Source: Pseudomonas arsenicoxydans
GTDB taxonomy: Bacteria > Pseudomonadota > Gammaproteobacteria > Pseudomonadales > Pseudomonadaceae
Reading direction: 5' to 3'
Assembly (NCBI RefSeq): GCF_006438915.1
Contig: NZ_RCZE01000004.1
Span: 248,001-312,000 of the forward strand
Length of the DNA: 64,000 bases
The first letter of the stretch is position 1. The number at the start of each line of letters is the position of its first letter. The notes beneath the pieces were generated by a model. It did not search any database. It worked only from the letters and a program-made list of their open reading frames with translations, and was not told the DNA's origin. Shown here one piece after another: positions 42,475 through 52,039 of the stretch. The translations under genes were made by a program, and so were the position numbers.

Positions 42475-43008
42475 ATGACCACCCCCACCGCAGATAAAAA
42501 ACCCGTCGTCGATCATTTACGCTTCCATCGCGCTCACGCACACCTCGCGCCTACTTTCGGCAACGACAAATTTGCCCTGCGCGCCGAAGCCTTCGCGCGG
42601 TTCTTCGGCACGCCGACCTTTCTCGGGGCGCAGACGCTGATCGTGGCGGTGTGGATATGCCTCAATATCTTTGGCGTGACCCATTTCGACGTCTACCCGT
42701 TCATCCTGCTCAACCTGGCGTTCAGCCTGCAAGCGGCTTACGCCGCCCCACTGATTCTGCTGGCCCAGACCCGTCAGGCGGCGCGCGATAAGGCGCAGTC
42801 CGAAGCCGATGCGCAACACCGTGAGGCAATCGCCGTGGCCAACAGCGAACGTCAGGCCGAAGCCGCAAAAAACAACGCGCAATTGCTGGAGTTGCTTGAG
42901 CAAAACACCCGGCTCACCGAGATGACCAAGACCCTCACCGAACGCATCGAAAACCTGACCTCGGAAATGCATCAGCACTTCGTGCGCAAAGAGCCGCCCA
43001 AGGTTTAA
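42475..43008 (+). CDS. DUF1003 membrane protein
   Basis: Protein of 177 residues. A soluble N-terminus is followed by two membrane helices (about 55-75 and 82-105; TLIVAVWICLNIFGVTHFDVYPFILLNLAFS) with the DUF1003 motif around FILLNLAFSLQAAYAAPLILLAQ. A coiled coil forms the C-terminal third (SERQAEAAKNNAQLLELLEQN). Inner membrane; function unknown. Confidence 0.85.
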   Translation: MTTPTADKKPVVDHLRFHRAHAHLAPTFGNDKFALRAEAFARFFGTPTFLGAQTLIVAVWICLNIFGVTHFDVYPFILLNLAFSLQAAYAAPLILLAQTRQAARDKAQSEADAQHREAIAVANSERQAEAAKNNAQLLELLEQNTRLTEMTKTLTERIENLTSEMHQHFVRKEPPKV

Positions 43009-43015
43009 CGCGCGC

Positions 43016-43894
43016 TCATGGCAATCGCAGCGCCCGCCCCAGCTCATCAAACAGCGTCACCACCGAGCGCAATGCGCGGCAGTCCGGGCGGGTCAACAGC
43101 CAGAGCGCGGTGTCGTAACCGTGCAGAGGAGCGGTCAGCGGCTGCAAGGTGTCGCCGATCAAAAAGTCCGGCAAGGCCGCCACCCCTAACCCGGCCCGCA
43201 CCAGTTCGGTCACCGACAGCATGCTGTTGCAGCGATAGGCCGGCGTGACGCCCGGCAAGTGCTGACGCCGCCAGGCAACAGTGGGATGGTCAGGCAGGAA
43301 ATCATCAGGCGCGATCCAGGTCAGCGAAGCCAAATCTTCAGGGTCGACAGACTTCAGATACCGCTGACTGGCACACACCCGGTAGGAAATATCCGCCAGA
43401 CGTCGACCGACCAAATGCTCGGGCGGTGTACGCGTCAGGCGCAACGCGATGTCAGCATCGCGACGACTGAGGTTGGCGAAGTCGTTGGAGGTGCTCAACT
43501 CGATGGTCAACGCCGGGTAGGACGGCATGAACTGCGCCAGTGCCGGCAGCAGCAAACCTTGCAGGACCGAGTCCGTGCAGGTGAGGCGCACGGTACCGCT
43601 GATCACTTCCCCGCCCTGCTCCACCCCGATTCGCGCCGCGTCCAGTGCTTGTTCGGCGCGTTCGGCCTGCTCGGCCAGGGTTTGCGCGAGTGTCGTTGGC
43701 AAATAACCGGCGCGGCTCTTTTCGAACAGTTGTTGCCCCAATGCCGCTTCCAGTCGGCGGACGGCGCGAAACACCGTTGAAACGTCGACCTTCAACAAGC
43801 TCGAGGCCCGCGCCAGTGAGCCGCCGCGCACGAGGGCGAGGATCAGGGCGAGGTCGGGATAGTCCAGCCGATAGTGCGTCGCTGCATTGATCAC
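43016..43894 (-). CDS. LysR-family regulator
   Basis: Protein of 292 residues if the GTG at 43894 is the start; the frame runs on to a TTG at 43957, but two direct repeats that look like regulator sites lie in that stretch. HTH at the N-terminus (ALVRGGSLARASSLLKVDVSTVFRAVRRLE) and the usual substrate-binding fold after it. It is divergent from the glutaminase-like gene at 43973, its probable target. No good Shine-Dalgarno precedes either start. Confidence 0.8.
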   Translation of the reverse strand: MINAATHYRLDYPDLALILALVRGGSLARASSLLKVDVSTVFRAVRRLEAALGQQLFEKSRAGYLPTTLAQTLAEQAERAEQALDAARIGVEQGGEVISGTVRLTCTDSVLQGLLLPALAQFMPSYPALTIELSTSNDFANLSRRDADIALRLTRTPPEHLVGRRLADISYRVCASQRYLKSVDPEDLASLTWIAPDDFLPDHPTVAWRRQHLPGVTPAYRCNSMLSVTELVRAGLGVAALPDFLIGDTLQPLTAPLHGYDTALWLLTRPDCRALRSVVTLFDELGRALRLP

Positions 43895-43901
43895 TTGGGA
43901 T

Positions 43902-43931
43902 AACGCCAATATTGAGTGCGTGAACGCCAAT
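43902..43931. promoter_or_regulatory. Direct repeat AACGCCAAT x2 in the LysR/glutaminase gap
   Basis: AACGCCAAT at 43902-43910 and 43923-43931, 21 bp (two helical turns) apart, with TATAGT right after the second. The arrangement fits a regulator bound upstream of the gene at 43973. Confidence 0.45.
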
Positions 43932-43972
43932 CTATAGTGGGTGCCAGGAATCAACAAGCCGAGAGAGCACTC

Positions 43973-44671
43973 ATGGAAACCCCGTTAATCCGCATCGCCC
44001 TGATCGGTGACTACGACCCTCAAATTACCGCCCACCAAGCCATTCCCGTCGCCCTTGGCATGGCCGCCGAACAGTTGCAGCTGGACGTGCAATTGCAGTG
44101 GTTGGCCACCGACCAGATCAACGCCGACACAGCGCTGCCAGATTTCGATGGTTTCTGGTGCGTGCCCGGTAGTCCTTACCGCGACATGGACGGGGCGTTG
44201 CGGGCGATCCGGTTTGCCCGAGAGCAGCAGCAACCCTTCCTCGGCACCTGTGGCGGATTTCAACATGCGGTGTTGGAGTACGCCCGCCATGTGTTGGGTT
44301 GGGAAGATGCCGAACACGGCGAGACACATCCTGATGCCGCGCGGGCGCTTCTGACGCCACTGACCTGTTCGCTGGTGGAGGCGGTGGACAGCATTCATCT
44401 GGTTGAAGGTTCGTTGATCGCCAACGCGTACGAAACGGCTGAAATCCGCGAAGGCTATCGCTGCCGCTTCGGTGTGAATCCGGCGTTCGAGCGTGAGTTA
44501 TTGACCCAACAGCTACACGCCGTTGGCCACGATTCGCAGGGGGATGTGCGGGCCATTGAGCTCACGGGGCATCCGTTCTTTGTCGCCACGCTGTTCCAGC
44601 CGGAACGTGCGGCGCTGAAGGGGGTTCTGCCGCCGCTGGTCCGCGCTTTCATCAAGGCTTGTGTGAGGTAG
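43973..44671 (+). CDS. Class I glutamine amidotransferase related to the CTP synthase C-terminus
   Basis: Protein of 232 residues from METPLIRIALIGDY. The nucleophile elbow FLGTCGGFQHAVLEYAR carries the catalytic Cys; GFWCVPGSPYRDMDGALRAI is typical of the CTP-synthase-like GATase domain, and GHPFFVATLFQPE carries a late His-less variant of the catalytic block. No synthetase domain is attached. It presumably deamidates glutamine or a related amide; the partner is unknown. The next gene starts 6 bp later. Confidence 0.75.
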   Translation: METPLIRIALIGDYDPQITAHQAIPVALGMAAEQLQLDVQLQWLATDQINADTALPDFDGFWCVPGSPYRDMDGALRAIRFAREQQQPFLGTCGGFQHAVLEYARHVLGWEDAEHGETHPDAARALLTPLTCSLVEAVDSIHLVEGSLIANAYETAEIREGYRCRFGVNPAFERELLTQQLHAVGHDSQGDVRAIELTGHPFFVATLFQPERAALKGVLPPLVRAFIKACVR

Positions 44672-44676
44672 AAACC

Positions 44677-44985
44677 ATGATGACGCCTTACTACGCGGTG
44701 ATTTTCACCTCCCGGCGCACTGAAGGTGATCAGGGTTACGCCGAGGCGGCTGAACGCATGGTGGAACTGGCCCGCGAGCAGCCGGGGTTTCTCGGTGTCG
44801 AGTCCGCGAGGGGCGAGGATGGGCTCGGGATTACGGTTTCGTATTGGGCCAGTGAAGCGGCGATTCTGGCGTGGAAACATCATCCCGAGCACAGTGCGAT
44901 TCGTGAGCGTGGGCGTTCGACCTGGTATGCGGAGTGTCAGACGCGGGTGTGCAGGGTTGAGCGGGATTACCGGTTTCAGCTGTGA
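44677..44985 (+). CDS. Antibiotic biosynthesis monooxygenase-family (ABM) protein
   Basis: Protein of 102 residues from MMTPYYAVIFTSRR, 6 bp after the amidotransferase-like gene and in the same direction. Ferredoxin-like ABM fold: AERMVELAREQPGFLGVESARG, ISVSYW-like segment (ITVSYWASEAAILAWKHHPEH). Family members are small oxygenases or decarboxylases; some serve only as stress proteins. Substrate unknown. Confidence 0.85.
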   Translation: MMTPYYAVIFTSRRTEGDQGYAEAAERMVELAREQPGFLGVESARGEDGLGITVSYWASEAAILAWKHHPEHSAIRERGRSTWYAECQTRVCRVERDYRFQL

Positions 44986-45004
44986 AAATTGCGCTGTCCT
45001 TTAG

Positions 45005-45090
45005 GCCGCCTTCGCGAGCAAGCCCGCTCCCACATTGGATCTCCGGTGCAACACAGATCCAATGTGGGAGCGGGCTTGCTCGCGAAGAGG
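45005..45090. repeat. Inverted REP pair between ABM and DUF2025 genes
   Basis: CCTTCGCGAGCAAGCCCGCT and the inverted partner TGTGGGAGCGGGCTTGCTCG, about 27 bp apart, in a convergent gap. Confidence 0.9.
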
Positions 45091-45111
45091 CCAGCACAGG
45101 CAGCGCAAAAC

Positions 45112-45438
45112 TCAGATCCGAACAAGACTCCTGACCGCCGCAATCTCCGGCACTTCCCGCCGCTGCATATACACCCGCAACGGCTCGGTAATGTTGATCC
45201 GGTCATCAATATTCTGATCCAGCAGCAACTGAATCAGCTCACGCTTGAGCGTCATGACCTGATCCGGTCCCGGCGCCCAGACAAACTCGCTGACCGGAAT
45301 AATGCCGTCATCGGCCACGTCCATGCCGAACGCGTCTTCGCTGAATCGAACGATGTAATGACCCGTCTTGCGATTGAGGCCGACGAAGCCGTTGAGTTGG
45401 TCGGCGGCCTGGCAGATGAGTTCGGAAGTGATGCGCAT
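45112..45438 (-). CDS. DUF2025 family protein
   Basis: Protein of 108 residues, ICQAADQLNGFVGLNRKTG, HYIVRFSEDAFGMDVADDGI and PEIAAVRSLVRI as in the Pseudomonas DUF2025 family (P. aeruginosa PA1123 group). Small, acidic, probably cytosolic; no known function. Confidence 0.85.
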   Translation of the reverse strand: MRITSELICQAADQLNGFVGLNRKTGHYIVRFSEDAFGMDVADDGIIPVSEFVWAPGPDQVMTLKRELIQLLLDQNIDDRINITEPLRVYMQRREVPEIAAVRSLVRI

Positions 45439-45675
45439 ATAAACCTCACAAAAAGGTCGTTAACGACCGGTGATCGATGGTTTACACGCAAGTAAAACGA
45501 CGCGGGTTTCCCTCTGCCGGGGAAACTGCCGTGGCCAAGGGTACTGCAAAGCAGCGCACACCTGCGCTGAAAAAATGGGCTTTAAACACGTTTATGTCGG
45601 TCTGGCGATAGCGCGAGGGGCGCTCAGTTGTTAAAAGAGACGTCTTTGAACATCTCTCTGCGAAAGGATCTCGAC

Positions 45676-46803
45676 ATGCCGGTTACCTTCACCAAAAGCG
45701 CCCTGCTGCTGAGCCTGATGCTCGGCCTCGGCCAGGCACAGGCCGCCAGCGAGCCCAGCCCGACCGCTCTGGCCAGCCGTTTGGGGATTCCGCACCCGGC
45801 GGTAATCGCCCACCGCGGCGCGTCGTTCGATGCCCCCGAGTCCACCGCGGCCGCCTACAAACTGGCCCGCGACCTGGGCGCCGATTACCTGGAGATGGAC
45901 CTGCAACGCAGCAAGGACGGCGTGCTGTTTGCCCTGCACGACAACAACCTGCAACGCACCACCGACGTTGCCACCCGGTTCCCTGATCGCAAGGACAGCC
46001 CGGCCAACGCGTTCACCATGGCCGAGCTGAAAACCCTCGACGCCGGCAGTTGGTTCAACACCGCTTACCCGGATCGTGCGCGTCCGTCCTACGCAGGCCT
46101 GAAAATCCTGACCCTGGACGAGATCATCGACATCGCCCAGGGCAACCCGCTGCACAAGCCGGGTTTGTACATCGAGACCAAGGAGCCGAAGCAATTTCCC
46201 GGCATCGAGCGTGACCTCAAGGACAAGTTGCAGGACCGTGGCTGGCTGAGCCCGGCCGGTTCGAAACTGGCGAAAAGTGATCTGGCGGTCGGCCAGGGCA
46301 AAGGCAAAGTGGTGCTGCAAACTTTCGAGAAGAGCAGCCTTGAACTGCTGGAAAAAGAAATGCCGAAAGTACCGAAGATCCTGCTGCTGTGGGTCGGCGA
46401 AGGCAGCATCGAGCCGAAATCCAAGGTGACGTTCGCCGACTCCGGCGACAAGGACAAAGCCACTTACTACGCCAAACAGGAACCGAAAGACAAAGCCGAA
46501 TTCCAGCAATGGGTCGAATACGCCAAGGCTCAGGGCGCCATCGGCACCGGCCCTTCCGCTGCCCTGACCCAGGGTGGCGATCAGAGCTATTCGGACCTGG
46601 TGCAGCCGTGGATGAACCAGTTCACCCACGATCAGGGTTTGTTGGTGCACGTGTACACCATTGATGATGCGGTGGATTACCAGAAGGTGACGGATGCCGG
46701 GGTGGATGGGATCTTTACTAACCGCGCCAGTGAGTTGTTGAAGTTCTATAAGCGGCCGGCGGCGGGGACGGTTGCGCAGTTGCTGCAGAATAACGGTTAC
46801 TGA
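45676..46803 (+). CDS. Periplasmic glycerophosphodiester phosphodiesterase
   Basis: Protein of 375 residues from MPVTFTKSALLLSLMLGL; signal peptide to about 22 (AQA). GDPD motifs: VIAHRGASFDAPEST, YLEMDLQRSKDGVLFALHD with the catalytic His and metal-binding Glu/Asp, and a late VHVYTIDDAVDY. It splits glycerophosphodiesters to glycerol 3-phosphate and an alcohol. An upstream in-frame TTG at 45628 is not supported. Confidence 0.9.
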   Translation: MPVTFTKSALLLSLMLGLGQAQAASEPSPTALASRLGIPHPAVIAHRGASFDAPESTAAAYKLARDLGADYLEMDLQRSKDGVLFALHDNNLQRTTDVATRFPDRKDSPANAFTMAELKTLDAGSWFNTAYPDRARPSYAGLKILTLDEIIDIAQGNPLHKPGLYIETKEPKQFPGIERDLKDKLQDRGWLSPAGSKLAKSDLAVGQGKGKVVLQTFEKSSLELLEKEMPKVPKILLLWVGEGSIEPKSKVTFADSGDKDKATYYAKQEPKDKAEFQQWVEYAKAQGAIGTGPSAALTQGGDQSYSDLVQPWMNQFTHDQGLLVHVYTIDDAVDYQKVTDAGVDGIFTNRASELLKFYKRPAAGTVAQLLQNNGY

Positions 46804-46819
46804 TTCGGGACCGCGGTGC

Positions 46820-46850
46820 GGCCATCGCGGGCAAGCCACGCTCCCACAGG
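46820..46850. repeat. Single REP-like element after the GDPD gene
   Basis: GGCCATCGCGGGCAAGCCACGCTCCCACAGG, a single half of the REP palindrome with a CACG variant core. Confidence 0.7.
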
Positions 46851-46945
46851 GGGCGTGGGTGGTGGCTTTCTGGAATTAAGGGTGAATTAAGTTGCCCCGG
46901 CTAATCTGGCGCCACTTAAACGGAACAACCCAAGGAAAGAACTTC

Positions 46946-47251
46946 ATGAAAACGTTGACTGCCCTGTTCACCGCCGCAGCCCTGACCCTCACCGCTGGCC
47001 TGGCCCAGGCTGACGTTCGCGTCGATCAGATCCCTGAGCTGGTCAAGAGCGGCAAGATCAAGCCACTGGAAGAAATGAACCAGGCTGCGCTGAAACTGCA
47101 TCCGGGCGCGACCATCACCGACACGGATCTGGACAACCACTTCAACGGCTACGAATACGAAGTGGAACTGCGTACCGCCGATGGCGTGGAATGGGACGTC
47201 GATTTCGATGCCGCGACCGGTAAAGTACTGAGCAACAAGCAAGACAAGTAA
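46946..47251 (+). CDS. PepSY-domain periplasmic protein
   Basis: Protein of 101 residues from MKTLTALFTAAALTLTAGLA, signal peptide to about 22. The PepSY segment (EEMNQAALKLHPGATITDTDL, YEYEVELRTADGVEWDVDFD) suggests a small protease-inhibitor-like or metal-related periplasmic protein. A strong terminator follows. Confidence 0.88.
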   Translation: MKTLTALFTAAALTLTAGLAQADVRVDQIPELVKSGKIKPLEEMNQAALKLHPGATITDTDLDNHFNGYEYEVELRTADGVEWDVDFDAATGKVLSNKQDK

Positions 47252-47260
47252 TCCCCTTGA

Positions 47261-47297
47261 AAAGCCGCACGATCTACAAATCGTGCGGCTTTTTTGC
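47261..47297 (+). terminator. Rho-independent terminator of the PepSY gene
   Basis: Thirteen-bp arms AAAGCCGCACGAT / ATCGTGCGGCTTT with a 6-nt loop and T-run. Confidence 0.9.
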
Positions 47298-47375
47298 ATC
47301 CCGAATTCAGATCGCGCCAACACGTCACCAGACCGCTAGAATCCCTCCACGGTGTTCACGCAGAGATTGATCGAC

Positions 47376-48555
47376 ATGGGGCAAACAGCGGCAGCAGACA
47401 TCGCCACGATCGGTCGGATCAGCGCGGTGCCGGCGATCCTCCAGGTGATCCGCGAGTTGACCGGCCTGCGCTTCTGCGCCGTGGCGCGTGTGACCGAAGA
47501 CTCCTGGACCGCGTGCGCCGTACTCGACCAACTGAATTTCGGCTTGCAGGTCGGCGGTGAGCTGGACGTGGTCACGACCTTGTGCCACGAAATTCGCCAG
47601 GCCCACCAGTCGGTGGTGATCGACAAGGCCAGTGAAGACCCGCTCTACCACAATCACCACACGCCTCGTATTTATCAATTTGAAAGCTACATCTCGGTGC
47701 CGATCTTCCGCACCGACGGGCGCTTTTTCGGCACCATTTGCGCGCTTGATCCCAACCCTGCGCCACTCAAATCCAGCACGATCCAGAGCACCATGGAATC
47801 CTTTGCCCGGATGCTGGCGCTGCAAATCGAGGCCGAAGAAAACCAGCAGCACACCGAAGCGGCGCTAAAGCAGGAACGCGAAACCTCGCAACTGCGCGAA
47901 CAGTTCATCGCCGTGCTCGGCCATGACCTGCGCAACCCGTTGTTCGCGATCAGTGCCGGCGCCGAAATGCTCCTGCGCAAACTCCCGGAGCCGGCCAATC
48001 AGCAACGGGCCCGACACATCCTCACCAGTGCCCGACGCGCCACCCGACTGGTCGATGACGTGCTGGATTTCGCTCGCGGTTCCTTTGGCAACTGGCATTC
48101 CAGTGAACATCGAACCGTGTGCGGATTTGGACGCGGCACTGCGGCATGTTATTTCCGAGGTCCAGAGTGTTCACCCGGACCGGGTCATAACCTCTTCCAT
48201 CGGCGATTTGCATAACGTCCCGTGCGATCGCGAGCGCGTCGCCCAGTTGCTGTCCAATCTAGTGGCGAACGCGGTCGCCCACGGCGATCCCCAAGGTCCG
48301 GTCGAGGTCAATGCGCAGATCAACGATGGACATTTCGTCCTGAGCGTAAAAAATCAGGGCCTGATTGCCGAAGACGCTTTGGCGCACCTGTTCCGCCCCT
48401 ACTCGCGACCGGCCAGCGGTACGCCGCAGACCGGCCTCGGGTTGGGCTTGTACATTGCCAGTCAGATTGCGCAGTCCCACGGCGGAAAACTGGACGTGGT
48501 CTCGACCGGGCCACAGGGCACGACGTTTACCTTTAGTCTGCCTGTACAGGCTTAA
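47376..48555 (+). pseudogene. GAF-sensor histidine kinase with a frameshift
   Basis: The first frame gives MGQTAAAD..., a GAF domain (about 25-165; FESYISVPIFRTDGRFFGTICALD), the H box IAVLGHDLRNPLFAISAGAEML and DVLDFARG. It then fails near 48093, where one surplus base (AAC-T-GGC) would have to be removed to continue as GIPVNIEPCADL. The second frame has the N, G1 and G2 boxes: LLSNLVANAVAHGD, TPQTGLGLGLYIASQIAQSHGGK, GTTFTFSLP. All parts of the kinase are present, so this is a fresh frameshift or a sequencing error. The unshifted first frame ends at 48215 as a kinase lacking its ATP domain. Confidence 0.75.
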
Positions 48556-49001
48556 GCACTGGTACTGACCAGCGAACCCGATGTGCTGGAATCGGAATCC
48601 TGCAACGCCTGCAACAACGCCGCTGTCGCCGTCTGCAACGAACCCGCCGTAGTCGCAATCTGCGATTGAGCGGCCGCCACATCGGCCGCTTTCGCATCGG
48701 CGTCTTCCTGTTTCGCCTGGGCCGCTTGCAGTTGCTGCTGTTGTTCCTGCATCTGCTTTTGCAATTCGGCGATTTGCTTGCGCAAGGTTTTCACCGCATC
48801 GGATTCTTCGCTGCTGCTGGAACTGCTGTCGCTCGACGCGGGGGCGCCACCGGCGGCCACTTTGGTGTCGTCGGAAGGCGTGGCGGTGGTTGCGGTGACG
48901 GAGGAATCTGCGGCGGGATCGCTGATCGAGGTTTTGCTGGTGGAGGTGGTTAGGTCTGATTGATGGATACAGAGGTGATGCTGACCATGGGATTTATCCA
49001 C
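48552..49001 (-). CDS. Low-complexity coiled-coil protein (FlxA-like), start uncertain
   Basis: Open frame of 149 residues with Ser/Thr/Ala-rich flanks and a central coiled coil (TLRKQIAELQKQMQEQQQQLQ). The frame's upper start is a GTG without a clear ribosome site. An ATG at 48988 in a neighbouring frame begins MVSITSVSIN, the typical beginning of FlxA-like Pseudomonas proteins, then hits TAA after 12 codons. A one-base deletion may therefore separate the true N-terminus from the rest. Function unknown. Confidence 0.5.
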   Translation of the reverse strand: MDKSHGQHHLCIHQSDLTTSTSKTSISDPAADSSVTATTATPSDDTKVAAGGAPASSDSSSSSSEESDAVKTLRKQIAELQKQMQEQQQQLQAAQAKQEDADAKAADVAAAQSQIATTAGSLQTATAALLQALQDSDSSTSGSLVSTSA

Positions 49002-49099
49002 TGTGGGTTCTGGGTATCTCCCTCATCGACATGGCCCCGCCACACTTGAGATCGACTGTGTACCGACTCGGTAAGCGAGCCGGTACACAGCCGTTGGCC

Positions 49100-50722
49100 T
49101 TACGCGCTCAAACGCGCCGTCACGTCATTCAACTGCGACGACAACCCGTGCAGGTTGTGGCTCGCCGCTTCGGTGCGTTGCACGTTGTCCAGATTGGTAC
49201 TGGCTATGCTGGTGATCTCGGTGAGGTTGCGCGAGATGTCCTCGGCGACCGAGGTCTGCTCTTCGGCCGCGGTGGCGATCTGGCGGTTCATGTCGCGAAT
49301 CGCTTCGACGGCCTGGGTGATCCGCTCCAGCATGGCGCCGGCCTCGGTCACTTGCTGCACGCTTTCTTCACTGCGTGTCTGGCCGCTTTCAATCGCCTGC
49401 GCCGCGTCCACCGCGCCGGTTTGCACGGTCAGGATGATCTGGTTGATCTCGATGATCGACGCCGCCGTGCGCTGGGCCAGGCTGCGCACTTCATCGGCGA
49501 CCACCGCAAAACCGCGCCCGGCTTCACCGGCACGGGCCGCTTCGATGGCGGCGTTGAGCGCCAGCAGGTTGGTCTGTTCGGCGATGCCACGAATCACTTC
49601 CAGCACCTTGCCGATGCGGCCGCTGTCGGTTTCCAGCTGACGAATGACCGTGGCGGTGTTAGCGATTTCGCCGCGCATCTGGGTGATCGTGTGGATGGTG
49701 CCCTGCATGACTTTTTCGCCCTGCTGCGCGGACTGGTCAGCGTCGTCGGCAGCGCGTGCGGCATCGGCGGCGTGACGGGCAACTTCTTGCGCGGTGGCGG
49801 ACATTTCGTTCATTGCCGTGGCCACCTGATCAGTGCGGTTGAACTGCTCGTTGGTGCCACCCGCCATCAGCGTGGCGATGGAGTTCAGTTCGCCACTGGC
49901 GCTGTCCAGGTCCTTGGCGCTGCGCTGCAAATGGCTGAAGGTTTCAGCGAGGAAATCGCGCAGGGTATTGGCGGCGACCGCCAGTTTGCCCAGCTCATCC
50001 TGACGGGTGTTGGCCACGCGGTCGGCGAATTTGCCCTGGCTGAGTTGCGCCACGTATTCGATCAATTTGCGAATCGGTTCGACCAGGTTGCGGTTGACCA
50101 GCCACAGGCTCAACAGCCCGATCAACAAGCCCGAGGCGAGCATCACGATAATCCCGAGCAACACGGTGCGGTCGGCGTCGGCACTGATCAGCTTCGATTG
50201 CTCCGCGCCCTGCTTGCGCAATTCGGCGACCAGTTCGCTCATCTGATCGCTGGCCGCGCGGTCCACGCCTTTCACAGCGGTGTCGCCAGCAGTCGGGTCA
50301 GCACCGGCAGCGATGTAGGCATCGCGGCCCTTCTGGTAGGCGGCGCCGAGCAAACGGTGTTCATCACGCAGGCGTTCGATGCGGGTCTTGAGTTGTGGCT
50401 CGATGCCCTTCTGCCCGGCCAGCTCACCGAGGATGCTTTGCACATCGTGCTGACGGTCTTCGAATTGCTTCCAGTATTTGTCCAGGTCCGCCGGTTGCTT
50501 GCCGCGCAGCAGGACGTTTTTCCATTCCTGAACCTGCACCTTGAATTGCAGGTTGGCTTCATCAATCAACTGGGACGTGTGCAACGGGCCAGCGATCAGA
50601 TTCGCGTAGCTCTGAACACCGCTGGACAGAAAATGAAAGCACGCCAGGGCGATCAATAGCATCGCAAAGAGGCTGCCGCTCAACAGGGCGAGGATTTGTG
50701 CTCTCAGGGATTTTTGCAGCAT
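49100..50722 (-). CDS. Methyl-accepting chemotaxis protein
   Basis: Protein of 540 residues from [14 protein letters not shown]. Membrane helix about 8-32, a ~150-residue helical periplasmic sensor with no recognised ligand motif, a second helix about 185-207, HAMP about 208-262, and the signalling hairpin with [19 protein letters not shown] as the CheA/CheW contact tip. No terminal pentapeptide. Ligand unknown. Confidence 0.92.
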   Translation of the reverse strand: MLQKSLRAQILALLSGSLFAMLLIALACFHFLSSGVQSYANLIAGPLHTSQLIDEANLQFKVQVQEWKNVLLRGKQPADLDKYWKQFEDRQHDVQSILGELAGQKGIEPQLKTRIERLRDEHRLLGAAYQKGRDAYIAAGADPTAGDTAVKGVDRAASDQMSELVAELRKQGAEQSKLISADADRTVLLGIIVMLASGLLIGLLSLWLVNRNLVEPIRKLIEYVAQLSQGKFADRVANTRQDELGKLAVAANTLRDFLAETFSHLQRSAKDLDSASGELNSIATLMAGGTNEQFNRTDQVATAMNEMSATAQEVARHAADAARAADDADQSAQQGEKVMQGTIHTITQMRGEIANTATVIRQLETDSGRIGKVLEVIRGIAEQTNLLALNAAIEAARAGEAGRGFAVVADEVRSLAQRTAASIIEINQIILTVQTGAVDAAQAIESGQTRSEESVQQVTEAGAMLERITQAVEAIRDMNRQIATAAEEQTSVAEDISRNLTEITSIASTNLDNVQRTEAASHNLHGLSSQLNDVTARLSA

Positions 50723-50996
50723 CGAGTGATACTCATGACAGGGGTGAGACACGCCGCAACAAGGCGTGAAAGGTGTCCGGACATCCCTGTCTGCGACCTT
50801 GGCTCGTGGCCAAAGGCGCGCACGTTAACTTAAGCGAGATCGGCGTGCCAGAGCGGTTCTTTAGTCAAATCCGACCGCCGGTAGAGCCACTATTTAGCCT
50901 TCATCGAGCTGTCACATAACGGTCAAAAATCCTTGCGATGATGCGGCTCAAGTGAACCTGTAAAACCCGCGACAGGCGACTCCCTTGCGAGCACTC

Positions 50997-52019
50997 ATGA
51001 ACCACAGCATCGACCAAAGCCATCGCGACCCGGATCTGTTCGGCCTGCTCTACGGTTTCAGTTTTCGCCCCGGTGAACGTGGTCGTGAGATTGATTCGGC
51101 CAAGGCGTTGCGATGCCTGCAACAACCGGAAGACGACGATCAGTTTCTCTGGCTGCACCTGAACCTGGCCCATGCCGCCTGCGAGCGCTGGATGAAAAGT
51201 CATCTGGAATTGCCGGAGGAGTTTTTCGAAGCGTTGCACGAAGGTTCGCGTTCGACGCGCATTGAGCACGTGGATTCGGCCTTGCTGGCGGTGGTCAACG
51301 ATGTGGTGTTCAACCTCAGCAGCATGGTCTCCTCGGATGTCTCGACGCTGTGGGTGTGCGCCCGCAGTCGACTGATCATCAGCGCGCGCCTGCAACCGCT
51401 GCACTCGGTGGACAAGCTGCGTTCCTCGGTGAAGGCCGGTGAATGTTTTCGTTCGCCGCTGGAATTGCTCGTGCATTTGCTGCGCGATCAGGGCGAGGTG
51501 CTGACGCAAATCGTGCGCAAGACCAGCTTGAGTGTCGATCAGATAGAGGATGAATTGTTGTCGTCGCGGCTGTCGACCAACCGCGCCGAACTGGGCGCCA
51601 ACCGCCGGGTGCTGGTGCGTCTGCAACGCCTGCTGGCGCTGGAGCCGGGGTCGTTGCTGCGCTTGCTCAATCGCCCGCCGCAATGGCTGCAGAAGGAGGA
51701 CGTCAAGGAGCTGCGCAAGTCCACCGAGGAGTTTGCGCTGATCATCAACGACCTCACGGCGCTGGGCGAGCGGATCAAGCTGTTGCAGGAAGAAATCGCC
51801 GCCAACCTCAACGAGCAGAGCAACCGCACGCTGTTTACGTTGACGGTGGTCACGGTGCTGGCGTTGCCGATCAACATCATTGCCGGTTTCTTTGGCATGA
51901 ACGTCGGCGGTATCCCTCTGTCCGGAGACCCGGAGGGGTTCTGGATTTTGGTGGCATTGGTCGCGACCTTCACCGTGCTGGCCGGACGCTGGGCGTTTCG
52001 CAAGCGTCAGGATTATTGA
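50997..52019 (+). CDS. zntB: CorA-family transporter, ZntB-like
   Basis: Protein of 340 residues from MNHSIDQSHRDP. A large cytosolic domain is followed by two C-terminal membrane helices with the pore signature FFGMNVGG (GMN) between them. ZntB members carry zinc, and CorA proteins magnesium or cobalt; the sequence (DPEGFW loop, RKRQDY tail) looks closer to ZntB. Proton-coupled zinc uptake is the current view of the family. Confidence 0.82.
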   Translation: MNHSIDQSHRDPDLFGLLYGFSFRPGERGREIDSAKALRCLQQPEDDDQFLWLHLNLAHAACERWMKSHLELPEEFFEALHEGSRSTRIEHVDSALLAVVNDVVFNLSSMVSSDVSTLWVCARSRLIISARLQPLHSVDKLRSSVKAGECFRSPLELLVHLLRDQGEVLTQIVRKTSLSVDQIEDELLSSRLSTNRAELGANRRVLVRLQRLLALEPGSLLRLLNRPPQWLQKEDVKELRKSTEEFALIINDLTALGERIKLLQEEIAANLNEQSNRTLFTLTVVTVLALPINIIAGFFGMNVGGIPLSGDPEGFWILVALVATFTVLAGRWAFRKRQDY

Positions 52020-52039
52020 GCACGGAGCGCCATCACCCC

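Noticed and set aside
43895..43957. TTG start at 43957 for the LysR gene
   Set aside because: The extension has no LysR-like sequence and contains regulator-like repeats; the GTG at 43894 gives the usual length.
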